Of a DNA stretch of 64,000 nt, positions 25,686-33,622 are shown in pieces. Numbering within the stretch: the stretch's first letter is position 1; every line of letters begins with the position of its first letter. This DNA is from PKWO01 sp036384915 (GTDB taxonomy: Bacteria; Pseudomonadota; Gammaproteobacteria; Burkholderiales; Burkholderiaceae_D), in NCBI GenBank assembly GCA_036384915.1, contig DASVLJ010000011.1, forward strand, positions 300,743 through 364,742, in the 5' to 3' direction. The position numbers and the translations under genes were made by a program. The notes beneath the pieces are model-generated. The model ran no database searches. It saw only the letters and a list, made by a program, of their open reading frames with translations, and was not told the DNA's origin.

Positions 25686-26927
25686 ATGAACCGAAAATCC
25701 CTTACGCTTGCCAACCCGGCACGGCGCGACCTGTTGCTCAAAGGCGGTGCATTAGCGCTGTCAACGGCCGCCGGTCTCCAGAGCGGCAAGCTGCTCGCCG
25801 CACCGGCGACGCAGAACCGCTTCCTGCTGGTGTTCCTGCGCGGCGGCTACGACGCCAACAACCTTCTGGTGCCTTACTCAAGCAAGTTCTATTACGAGTC
25901 GCGGCCGACGATCGCCATCGCGCGCCCCGACGCAAAAAACCCGCAGGCGGCGCTCAAGCTCGACGCAAACTGGGCGCTGCACCCCGCCCTGCGCGAAAGC
26001 ATCCTGCCGCTCTATACGCACGGCGAAGCGTTGTTCATCCCCTTTGCCGGCACCGACGACACCTCGCGCAGCCACTTCGAAACCCAGGACAGCATCGAAG
26101 CCGGGCAGAGCAGCAGCATGAAAAACCGCGACTTTTCCTCCGGCTTCATGAACCGGCTGGCGCAAGCGGTCAATGGGGCGAAACCCATTTCCTTCACCGA
26201 CGCCTTGCCCACGGTTTTCAAGGGCAGGAGCAATGTGCCCAACGTCTCGCTGAAAGGCGCCGGCAAGCCGCCCTTCGATGCACGCCAATCGGCCATCCTG
26301 GCCGGCATGTACGACGGCCACCCGCTGGAGCAAAGCGTGCGCGAAGGGCTGGACCTGCGCCAGGAAGTCGGACGCGAAATCGACCAGGAAATGCAGGGCG
26401 CCAACCGCGGCGCGATTTCCCCGAAGGGCTTCGAGCTCGAAGCGCGGCGCATGGCGCGCCTGATGGGCGAACGCTACCAGCTCGGCTTCGTCGATGTCGG
26501 CGGCTGGGATACCCATGTCAACCAGGGTGGCGCGACCGGCGCGCTGGCCGGCAATCTCGACAATCTCGGACGCGGCCTGATGGCCTTCTCGCAAGAGATG
26601 GGCACGATGTGGAAGCAAACCACGGTGGTAGTGATCTCGGAATTCGGCCGCACCTTCCGCGAAAACGGCACGCGCGGCACCGACCATGGCCACGGCACGG
26701 TTTTCTGGGTATTGGGCGGCTCGCTCAACGGCGGCCGCATCGCCGGAGACCAGCTCGAAATCAGCCAGGCCAACCTGTTCCAGAACCGCGACCTGCCGGT
26801 CTTGAACGACTACCGCGCCGTGCTGGGCGGCATGTTCGAGCGCCTTTACGGCTTGTCGGACGCGGACTTGCGGAACGTATTTCCGGGTAGCCAGCCGCGC
26901 GAGTATGGTTTACTGGCTACGGCATGA
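25686..26927 (+). CDS. DUF1501 family Tat-exported protein
   Basis: 413 residues from MNRKSLTLANPARRDLLLKG behind CTGGAG; the frame is open 15 codons upstream into the DUF1800 gene. A twin-arginine motif (ARRDLLLKGG) and hydrophobic stretch indicate Tat export. DUF1501 landmarks of the alkaline-phosphatase-like superfamily: FLRGGYDANNLLVPY, SHFETQDSIEAG, FVDVGGWDTHVNQGG, VISEFGRTFRENGTRGTDHG. The last motif holds metal-ligand-like Asp/His residues. It is the partner of the DUF1800 protein; the substrate is unknown. Its end overlaps the convergent phcQ gene by 11 bp. Confidence 0.9.
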   Translation: MNRKSLTLANPARRDLLLKGGALALSTAAGLQSGKLLAAPATQNRFLLVFLRGGYDANNLLVPYSSKFYYESRPTIAIARPDAKNPQAALKLDANWALHPALRESILPLYTHGEALFIPFAGTDDTSRSHFETQDSIEAGQSSSMKNRDFSSGFMNRLAQAVNGAKPISFTDALPTVFKGRSNVPNVSLKGAGKPPFDARQSAILAGMYDGHPLEQSVREGLDLRQEVGREIDQEMQGANRGAISPKGFELEARRMARLMGERYQLGFVDVGGWDTHVNQGGATGALAGNLDNLGRGLMAFSQEMGTMWKQTTVVVISEFGRTFRENGTRGTDHGHGTVFWVLGGSLNGGRIAGDQLEISQANLFQNRDLPVLNDYRAVLGGMFERLYGLSDADLRNVFPGSQPREYGLLATA

Positions 26928-27888
26928 AATGGCCGATCCAGGCTGCCAGGCGCGCCTCGGTCATCGGGTCTGCGGTGGCATCGAGTGCGCAGCGCCAACC
27001 GCTGCCATCGCGCGAAAACCGCAGCGAGGCCCCCTTGCGATCAAGCCATAACAAGGCCGCAAGCCATGCCGCATGCTGTGTGGAGACCGGCTCACCTGAG
27101 GCTCCCTGAAAATATTCTGCGATTGCCGGCGCATCCTGCAGCAGCAATCCTCCTTGGACAAGGGTAACCTTGTCGCCCAGCGCGTGTGCAACGACAGAAA
27201 GCTTGTCTTCAGATGCGCCGGCTTCGATTGCCGCGAGTGCCTGGATCACCAAGGCCTGGAAGGCGCCGAGACGAAAAGCTTCGGCACCGACCACATCGGC
27301 GTAATCCATCTTCATCCAATCGAGTTCAGGCATGACGATGCCGACCGCATCGATTGCCCGCAAATACGACTCCAGCGCGCTTCCCTGCCCCGCTGCGAGA
27401 CAGAGGGAATAGGCATTGCCGATCCGGTTGGCAAACAATTGCTGCCGCTGCACCATGATTTTTTCGCGCAGCAGTTGCGTATGCTCCCCGCGTAGGTTGG
27501 CCATATCCAAGGCCTGCTTCATTTCCATACGCAGCGCCGTAATCTCCCAAGGCTTCTGTATGTATCGGTATATCTGGCCTTGGTTGACAGCTTCGACCAT
27601 ATGTTCGATTTCCGAGTATGCCGTGGTCAAAATGCGAACGACGTCGGGAAAATTGTCCTTGGCGAATTCAAGAAGCTCGTTACCGTAGGCGCCCGGCATT
27701 CGCTGGTCCGATACCAGCACCTTGATTGTCGCGGCATTCGCGCTCAGCACTTGCTTGCCTTCCTCGACCGAACTGGCGGTCGCCACTGGCGCCAAGGGTC
27801 CTATCGCACGCTGAAAATACTTCACCGCTGTAGCTTCATCGTCGACGAATAGAATCACCGGAACTGCAACATTGTCAGGATCGCTCAT
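26917..27888 (-). CDS. phcQ: PhcQ-like response regulator
   Basis: 323 residues. The N-terminal receiver (about 10-125) has the acidic pair DD at 16-17, phosphoacceptor D61 in VLVSDQRMPG and K112 in YIQKP. A helical linker (to about 160) and a C-terminal domain of about 150 residues without a known DNA-binding motif follow. The gene position (last in phcB-S-R-Q, overlapping phcR by 4 bp) and architecture match PhcQ of the Ralstonia quorum-sensing system, where it carries most of the phosphorelay output to the regulator PhcA. No phcA-like LysR gene is in the window. Identity rests mainly on operon order. Confidence 0.75.
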   Translation of the reverse strand: MSDPDNVAVPVILFVDDEATAVKYFQRAIGPLAPVATASSVEEGKQVLSANAATIKVLVSDQRMPGAYGNELLEFAKDNFPDVVRILTTAYSEIEHMVEAVNQGQIYRYIQKPWEITALRMEMKQALDMANLRGEHTQLLREKIMVQRQQLFANRIGNAYSLCLAAGQGSALESYLRAIDAVGIVMPELDWMKMDYADVVGAEAFRLGAFQALVIQALAAIEAGASEDKLSVVAHALGDKVTLVQGGLLLQDAPAIAEYFQGASGEPVSTQHAAWLAALLWLDRKGASLRFSRDGSGWRCALDATADPMTEARLAAWIGHFMP

Positions 27889-29009
27889 CGATCACCCCCT
27901 TTTGCTGGTTTCTTGAATTTAGGAAAATCGAGACGGACGCAGGTCGACTTGCCCGCTTCTGATTGAATGTGTATGCCGCCGCCGAACGATTGCATAATGC
28001 GTTTGCAAAAGAGCATGCCCCAACCGCTACCACCTGCCTCGGCGTAGGTAGTCACCGGATCGAGCAACAGGTGCTGCTTGACCTCTGCCGGAATACCCGG
28101 GCCATTGTCGAGCAATTCGATCGTCGGCCTGGTTTCGTTGCAAACCAGAAAAGTCAGATGCGGTTCGGGCGTATCGCGCAGCGCGCGCAAACCGTTGGCC
28201 AGGATCGACGATAATACCAGTGACACACAGTTCGGCACCGTGAGGACCGGAAAATCCTCGACAACCGTCACCTCGATGCAAGCCCGCTGTGCGGCGCTGA
28301 GCGGATAGGTATCGAGCAAGGATTCGATCAGTTGCGCGGCCGTGGTTTCAGCGGGGTCAAGCGCCGACGTGCCGACATTGCGCACCGATTCGACGAATGA
28401 AGATAATACAGTCATGCAATAGCGGGCATTGTTTTGCATGTCGAGCGCCACGCGCTCAATCTCGCGCTGCTGATCCGCAGTGGCTTCGCCTTTCGCAGTG
28501 CGGCGCCTTATGCCACCGGCGAAGTTGGAAATCGCAGCCAGCGGAGTATTCAATTCGTGCGCCAAAAATGCCAGCGTTTCATCTATTGCGAGGAAACGCA
28601 ATCTCCGTTCATGTCGAAGTCTGGACAGCTCGACGGCCTTGCGCAATGCATACTTGACATCGTCGATATCGAGCGGCTTTTCGAGGATACGGAAAATCTC
28701 GCCGGAATTTACTGTCGCCAGCAACAGGTCCTTGTCGGCATAGGCGGTAACGAGTATGCGCACGATGGTGGGAAACTCGAGTTCGATCATCCGCAGCAAC
28801 TGGCCGCCATCGATATGCGGCATGCGAAAATCCGTCAACACCACATCAATACGATATTCGCCGCCACGCAATATCTTCAGCGCATCCTCCGCGTTCGAAG
28901 CCGTCAGTACCGTGTACTCCACCTCAAAAAACCGCGAGAAATACTTGCATGCGATATCTTCATCGTCGACATAGAGGATGGTTGCGGCAGAAAAATGCAG
29001 CTGACTCAT
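27885..29009 (-). CDS. phcR: PhcR-like receiver / histidine kinase hybrid
   Basis: 374 residues with an inverted hybrid layout. The receiver comes first (DD at 15-16, D60 in VLTDFRMPHIDG, K111 in ILEKP). A kinase core follows, with H151 in FLAHELNTPLAAI, an N-box-like SSILANGLRAL, DNGPGIP and GSGWGMLFCKRI. It has no membrane segment. This receiver-then-kinase arrangement is characteristic of PhcR, which in Ralstonia relays between PhcS and the PhcA control step. It overlaps phcQ by 4 bp and follows phcS after 3 bp, so all are co-translated. Confidence 0.8.
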   Translation of the reverse strand: MSQLHFSAATILYVDDEDIACKYFSRFFEVEYTVLTASNAEDALKILRGGEYRIDVVLTDFRMPHIDGGQLLRMIELEFPTIVRILVTAYADKDLLLATVNSGEIFRILEKPLDIDDVKYALRKAVELSRLRHERRLRFLAIDETLAFLAHELNTPLAAISNFAGGIRRRTAKGEATADQQREIERVALDMQNNARYCMTVLSSFVESVRNVGTSALDPAETTAAQLIESLLDTYPLSAAQRACIEVTVVEDFPVLTVPNCVSLVLSSILANGLRALRDTPEPHLTFLVCNETRPTIELLDNGPGIPAEVKQHLLLDPVTTYAEAGGSGWGMLFCKRIMQSFGGGIHIQSEAGKSTCVRLDFPKFKKPAKGGDR

Positions 29010-29012
29010 GGC

Positions 29013-30347
29013 TTACTCAACCCTGGGCAAATCGAACGTAAATTCCGCCCACTCGCCGAAAACGCTTGACGCCGCCAGCACACCGCCATGACGCTCGATC
29101 ACGCTGTAGCAAATACTCAAGCCGAGCCCCAGCCCCTGTCCCACTTCCCGCGTAGTAAAGAAAGGCTCGAACACACGCGGCAGATTTTGCTCGGCAATGC
29201 CGGGGCCGTTGTCGCGCACTGCGGTATGCAGGCGGCCATCGCGCCAGACGCTGGTAATGCGTATCGTCCGATCCGACGTACCCGCCTTGGCCATGGCAAG
29301 AGACGCATTGGAAAACAAGTTGATCAGCACGCCGATGATTGCCGCCTCGTCGCCAAAAACCAGCGTATCGGGCGGCAAGTCGCGGATAATCTGTATACCG
29401 CGCAATTCGTGCCGAGTCAGCCGCTCGGCGGAATTGAAGGCCCTTTCGAGCAGGAATGGCTGCCCCTTGTCTTCGGCATCCGGCTTGCGGTAAGCGAAAA
29501 TCTTGAGGTCCGATACAATGTTCTGAACCCGCTGCATACCACTCTTGGCGTCATCCAGGCATTCCAGCAACGTGGCATTCTTTTTTGCGTCAGGCTCTTC
29601 CATGGCCAAATTGATCGCCATCAGGCAGAAATTCACCGGATTGTTCACCTCGTGCAGCAAACCCGCAGCCAGCGTGCCGAGCGCCGCCATTTTTTCCTGC
29701 TGGAGCATTTGCCCCTTGATTTTCGCGAGGCTGCGATTGATTTCTTCCAATTGGAAGTTCTTGGTCGCCACCTCGGACTTAAGGCTGAACAGCATGAAAC
29801 GGGCGCGCTCGTTGAAATGCGTGCATACCGCGCTGATGGTTGCGGACATGGTCAGAAACAGCGTATTCACAACGAATGGCCCATGCAATCGAACCGACTC
29901 TGGAAACTGCAGGCAGGCGGTGACGTAGAACATCAATGTGAAGATGCTGAACAGGATGTTTTCCCCGACGGAAAACGGCAGTGCAATCCCCGACGCAAAG
30001 ATGGCCAGATGCAGTCCCGAGTAATATAGCGAAGCCGCCCCTTCGGTTTGCGAAATCATCCATGTAATCATCATCTGGGGAAACAGCAGCCAGAGGAAAG
30101 TGAGCCATTGTGCCTTAGCCTCGCCCCAAGGAGTTTTCATGAGCAGGACCACGGCATAAACCAGCAGCGAAACCGCGATGCGAACGGCGCCAAAACGAAT
30201 TATCTTTTCCGGGTACAAGCCGAAATCAAGCCCGGTTCCGAGAAGAATGAGCACGATGGCTGCATAGGCGCAACCGCGGCTGAACGCGAGTCGTTGCTCG
30301 CGAATTTCGCTTTCATAGCCCGCGTAGAGCGCTTTATTGATTATCAT
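29013..30347 (-). CDS. phcS: PhcS-like quorum-sensing membrane histidine kinase
   Basis: 444 residues. Six hydrophobic segments in residues 25-175 form the membrane sensor with very short loops, as expected for a lipophilic methyl-ester signal. A coiled linker (185-220) leads to the kinase core: H232 in LLHEVNNPVNF, N box LINLFSNASLAMA, DNGPGIA and GQGLGLGLSI. In Ralstonia, PhcS autophosphorylates when it senses the 3-hydroxy fatty acid methyl ester made by PhcB. Here it follows phcB by 9 bp and precedes phcR by 3 bp. The ribosome site is weak, so coupling to phcB is likely. Confidence 0.82.
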   Translation of the reverse strand: MIINKALYAGYESEIREQRLAFSRGCAYAAIVLILLGTGLDFGLYPEKIIRFGAVRIAVSLLVYAVVLLMKTPWGEAKAQWLTFLWLLFPQMMITWMISQTEGAASLYYSGLHLAIFASGIALPFSVGENILFSIFTLMFYVTACLQFPESVRLHGPFVVNTLFLTMSATISAVCTHFNERARFMLFSLKSEVATKNFQLEEINRSLAKIKGQMLQQEKMAALGTLAAGLLHEVNNPVNFCLMAINLAMEEPDAKKNATLLECLDDAKSGMQRVQNIVSDLKIFAYRKPDAEDKGQPFLLERAFNSAERLTRHELRGIQIIRDLPPDTLVFGDEAAIIGVLINLFSNASLAMAKAGTSDRTIRITSVWRDGRLHTAVRDNGPGIAEQNLPRVFEPFFTTREVGQGLGLGLSICYSVIERHGGVLAASSVFGEWAEFTFDLPRVE

Positions 30348-30356
30348 TTTTCGGCT

Positions 30357-31748
30357 TCAGGGAATGACTGCCTCGGCAAACACATTGACTCCGGTCGCAT
30401 CGGTGTAGATCTTGTGGCCGACTGAAGACTCGGGGAGCAGCGCTTTCATCTTGGCTTCGTCACGATAGATAAGATACCATTCGAGCAAATGTCCCATGAC
30501 GAAGGTCTTTTCCGGGTTGCAAGAGTGGACGTTGGTCGTCAGCAGCGTCCCGCCTGAGGCTGTGCGCGAAGCAAAATACGAAAGCAGGCGGGCACACACC
30601 TTGTCCGACAGATAGTCGAATAGGCCTGCGCAATAGACGGCGTCGAAGCTGCGGCCCGAGCGCGTCGGAGCCAGCTTCCTTTTCAATAATTCATGCACGG
30701 AATCGTGCACGCAATCCACCGAAATTTTCTTGCCGTTGCGCGCAGCGACGGCGAGAATTTGTTCTTTGGTCCAGCCCAAGGTTTCGTCGCTGAAGTCGAC
30801 CAATTCGAATGCGAGCACATCGGGCGTGGGATATTGTTCGACGAAGCGCTGAATCTCCATTGCCGGCCCACAGCCGACATTGAGAATGCGAAATTGTCGA
30901 CCACTTTGTTTCGCTTTGTCTGCTTGCTGCACGAGGAAGCCCACCAGAATATCAATTCGATTGCGGTGCGCCACTGCAGCCGCCGATTGCAAGAAGGCGG
31001 TATTGACGATCTGAAAATAGGTGGTCGGCCCTTGCCGCGGATCATCCAGTATCTGCTTGACCATCTGGTAATCGCCTGCGTAACCAAGCGGCTTGGTGAA
31101 GGTACGGAAAACGAAAGGCGCACGCAGTAGCAATGGATGCAAGGCAGCTTGCGCATACGAGCGATGAGTTGCGGCGAGCTCATCCTCCACTTGCGATGCC
31201 TCCCCTTCCAAGGTATCCATGTAGGATTTGCATCGCCGAATCAAGGGTTCGGCAAGTTCGTAGAAGAAGTCCTGGCGCAAACGTCCGTTTTCCTTGGGCA
31301 AGGACTCAGAAAGATCGACCTGCTCTACCCAGCGGGACACCTCGGAGAGGAATGCGCGCATTTCGTTGACGACAATCTGGTAGTCACGGCGAATGCGAAA
31401 GCGTTTACCCCAATCCTCGACGAACGCTCTCACTTCGGCTCCGACGGAGGCCGGCATCGCGATCACGTCGCTTAACTCCCTCCACTCGTCGATCAAGGTT
31501 ACCGACACGATCGCAGTAAGGCCGGTATTGACCATGCTGATGACGACCGCCTTCCCGACGTACACATTCTTCGTGCCGAGCCGCACCGTCAAGTCGCCCA
31601 ACACTTCACTAACCTGCACAATGGAATAGGGGTTATACACCTCCATGACCAACGATTTGCGTTGCAGGTTGACGATGGTGCCGCGAGCCGATTCTCCCTG
31701 CGCATTGCGAAAGCTGACTACTGGGTCAATTTGCGTCTGTGTATACAC
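30357..31748 (-). CDS. phcB: PhcB-like SAM methyltransferase (3-hydroxy fatty acid methyl ester autoinducer synthase)
   Basis: 463 residues from GTG 31748, the most upstream possible start; the ribosome site is poor. Residues 1-95 form a beta-rich PilZ-like domain and about 100-230 a helical region. The rest is a class I methyltransferase with SAM motif I ILNVGCGPAMEIQRF, the acidic loop FELVDFSDE and YCAGLFDYLSD. The length and layout fit PhcB, which methylates a 3-hydroxy fatty acid to give the volatile quorum signal. It heads the phcBSRQ operon. The chain length of the signal made here cannot be read from sequence. Confidence 0.82.
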   Translation of the reverse strand: MYTQTQIDPVVSFRNAQGESARGTIVNLQRKSLVMEVYNPYSIVQVSEVLGDLTVRLGTKNVYVGKAVVISMVNTGLTAIVSVTLIDEWRELSDVIAMPASVGAEVRAFVEDWGKRFRIRRDYQIVVNEMRAFLSEVSRWVEQVDLSESLPKENGRLRQDFFYELAEPLIRRCKSYMDTLEGEASQVEDELAATHRSYAQAALHPLLLRAPFVFRTFTKPLGYAGDYQMVKQILDDPRQGPTTYFQIVNTAFLQSAAAVAHRNRIDILVGFLVQQADKAKQSGRQFRILNVGCGPAMEIQRFVEQYPTPDVLAFELVDFSDETLGWTKEQILAVAARNGKKISVDCVHDSVHELLKRKLAPTRSGRSFDAVYCAGLFDYLSDKVCARLLSYFASRTASGGTLLTTNVHSCNPEKTFVMGHLLEWYLIYRDEAKMKALLPESSVGHKIYTDATGVNVFAEAVIP

Positions 31749-32061
31749 GTTTTTTAGGTACTTGCAATCTAATATTCGGTCATGCGCACACTATTTTTGG
31801 TGCGCGAGGTTGGCGAGCTGGGAGCATCAAACCAGAAGGAATACCAAAAGTCGTTTGCATCATACTGCGTTCCCCCGTGCAACGCGACCAGACGAGTTTA
31901 CTACGTCATGGCAATTTGCGGCAAATCCTCAGCTGCGGATCTTACTTCATTGAGGAAGCGCCAAGATTTACACGGTGTGAGCCGCTTTTATGCGACAAAA
32001 TGCAATTGATTTTCATCGATTTGATGTCTGTGTATCAGTTGCTCGTTTGCGTGCCGAATTG
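31749..32061. other. AT-rich region upstream of phcB
   Basis: About 310 bp, clearly richer in A/T than its surroundings, without a credible gene. It must hold the phcB promoter. I see no convincing -35/-10 pair or operator that I would assign. Its far end passes into the IS21 remnant. Confidence 0.5.
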
Positions 32062-32398
32062 ATCCACTCAGTTTGACCTTCCCGTCGGCGCCCAGCGAAC
32101 GTCGCAACCCGGTCGTAATATCCCTTAAACCCTAAACTGTCCAGTTCCTGGTGAAGCTGTTTCAGGCTGCATCTTTACTTTCGGGATTTGGCTGTCTCGG
32201 TCTTGAGCCAGGCAGCAAGTTGAAAAACGTATGGTCGATAGCGCTTGCGCTTTGACGTTCTGAATAGGCTGGCTCTGTGATTTCCAAGCGCAGGTAGCGA
32301 CTAAGGGTATTGCGGGAGATGCCGAGGCGCTTGACAATTTCCCTCAACGGAACCTTGTCCCGAAGATACCTGCGTCTGATTATTTCAAGTAAAGCCAC
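32062..32398 (-). pseudogene. istA: Truncated, frameshifted IS21 transposase gene (istA)
   Basis: The first 50 residues (LLEIIRRRYLRDKVPLREIV, then GISRNTLSRYLR) are the N-terminal helix-turn-helix of IS21 IstA. After the Asp-His-Thr codons near 32230 the reading frame shifts in a T-run. The next frame gives QLAAWLKTETAKSRK, a hallmark of IstA, then a TAA stop. Beyond that stop LKQLHQELDSLGFKGYYDRV still matches the family. The DDE catalytic domain is absent. One frameshift, one nonsense codon and a 3' truncation make this non-functional. Confidence 0.8.
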
Positions 32399-32478
32399 GT
32401 CGATCGCTTCGATTCCCTACTCATTCCGAAGAGTAGGATTGCGTGTCAAACATGGGTCATTTTCGGCGCAAATCAACC
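32062..32478 (-). mobile_element. IS21-family insertion sequence remnant
   Basis: Only the upstream end and the 5' part of istA remain. Read on the minus strand, the sequence just before istA begins GGTTGATTTGCGCCGAAAAT, which resembles the terminal repeats of IS21 elements. The rest of istA, all of istB and the other end are missing, so the element is dead. Confidence 0.6.
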
Positions 32479-32713
32479 GTGAATTCCTGGCGCGCCGATG
32501 GAACCCGGCGTTTTGCAGCTGAGCCGGCCGACGCCGAATATGACGATTTGCTCATCGACTTCGCCGGGGAGAATTGGACAGAAAACACCAACGGCGATGC
32601 GCCGCATTGCCTCGCCAAAAAGACGGCTCGCTACCGCTTCGATGGCAGAGAATTCAAACTGGCGGAAGGAGAAAACATCGTAGCCCGTGCAAGCGAGCGC
32701 TGGTCTGGAGCGG
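32479..32713 (+). other. Possible truncated host gene between the IS21 remnant and merR
   Basis: On the plus strand one frame stays open from inside the IS end to 32772. It encodes a plausible protein stretch (DDLLIDFAGENWTENTNG, then KTARYRFDGREFKLAEGENI). It has no start codon of its own after the IS boundary and runs 59 bp into the end of merR. It could be the tail of a gene whose front was lost with the insertion. I do not recognise the family. No tRNA is seen here, although a tRNA-Pro gene often follows merR in related genomes. Confidence 0.3.
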
Positions 32714-33118
32714 TCAGACGGCAGCGCCCGGTTTCAACAAGCTCAGGATGTCGGACAGCTCGTTGCGGATAGCGACCGTATCGACTTCGAGCGGCGGCAA
32801 ACCCACGGCCAAATCTGCCAGGCTGTCCTCGCCGTTGGCAAGGCGCGAATCGAGCTTGTTGCGCGCACCGCTGATGGTGAAGCCCTGCTCGTAAAGCAGT
32901 TCGCGGATGCGGCGGATCAACAATACCTCATGATGCTGGTAATAGCGCCGGTTGCCGCGCCGCTTGACCGGCTTCAACTGCGTGAATTCCTGCTCCCAAT
33001 AGCGCAGCACGTGCGGCTTGACGCCACACAGATCGCTCACTTCGCCGATGGTGAAGTAACGCTTGGCTGGAATCGGAGGCAAGGCAGCCGGCGCGGGTTT
33101 GACGGGACGCTCGCTCAT
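32714..33118 (-). CDS. MerR-family transcriptional regulator
   Basis: 134 residues. A winged helix (YFTIGEVSDLCGVKPHVLRYWEQEF, about residues 21-45, and RRGNRRYYQHHEVLLI) is followed by a helical segment. It has no C-terminal cysteines for metal sensing. It lies 17 bp after ihfA, the position of the MerR-like gene that ends the pheST-ihfA cluster in many proteobacteria. Its regulon is not evident from sequence. Confidence 0.92.
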   Translation of the reverse strand: MSERPVKPAPAALPPIPAKRYFTIGEVSDLCGVKPHVLRYWEQEFTQLKPVKRRGNRRYYQHHEVLLIRRIRELLYEQGFTISGARNKLDSRLANGEDSLADLAVGLPPLEVDTVAIRNELSDILSLLKPGAAV

Positions 33119-33135
33119 AGGGGAAAGGGGTTAAT

Positions 33136-33552
33136 TCAGGCAGCGCGGGATAGCGGATTGCCGATGGAGACTTCCACCATGCCCTTGAGTTTCTGGCTGG
33201 CATGGAACGTCACCACGCGGCGCGCAGTGATCGGTATTTCTTCCCCGGTCTTGGGATTGCGCCCCGGGCGCTGCGGCTTGTCGCGCAACTGGAAATTGCC
33301 GAAGCCGGACAGTTTGACGGCTTCGCCGCGCTCCAGCGCATTGCGGATTTCGTCGAAAAAGGTTTCCACCATGTCCTTGGCTTCACGTTTGTTCAAGCCA
33401 ACCTGCTCGAACAGCAACTCGGCCAGTTCCGCCTTGGTCAAGGTGGGGAGCTCTTTTTCTGCCTGCGTGCGCGCCTGTGCCGCAGCCACCGCCCGAGTCA
33501 GATCGGCTGCCAATACGGATTGAAATTCGGCTGAGTTCACGTCATTCATCAT
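33136..33552 (-). CDS. ihfA: Integration host factor subunit alpha
   Basis: 138 residues, start ATG 33552 (or 33549) behind AGGGAAC. The DNA-bending HU/IHF fold covers about residues 37-132 (LTKAELAELLFEQVGLNKREAKDMVETFF, in parts, and the arm region GRNPKTGEEIPITARRVVTFHAS). About 35 extra N-terminal residues, rich in Ala and Gln, precede it; such an extension is usual in Burkholderiales. The protein pairs with IhfB, bends DNA and serves replication, recombination and sigma-54 promoters. Cotranscription with pheST is the conserved arrangement. Confidence 0.95.
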   Translation of the reverse strand: MMNDVNSAEFQSVLAADLTRAVAAAQARTQAEKELPTLTKAELAELLFEQVGLNKREAKDMVETFFDEIRNALERGEAVKLSGFGNFQLRDKPQRPGRNPKTGEEIPITARRVVTFHASQKLKGMVEVSIGNPLSRAA

Positions 33553-33622
33553 AAATTGTTCCCTGCCTATCTCGTTTTTCCATCAAATACCGAGCGCTTT
33601 CTCCGCCGCCAGCCAAGCCGGC

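Noticed and set aside
32479..32713. tRNA-Pro gene expected after merR
   Set aside because: I looked for acceptor and T-arm motifs on both strands and found none; the site holds an IS scar and a headless frame instead.
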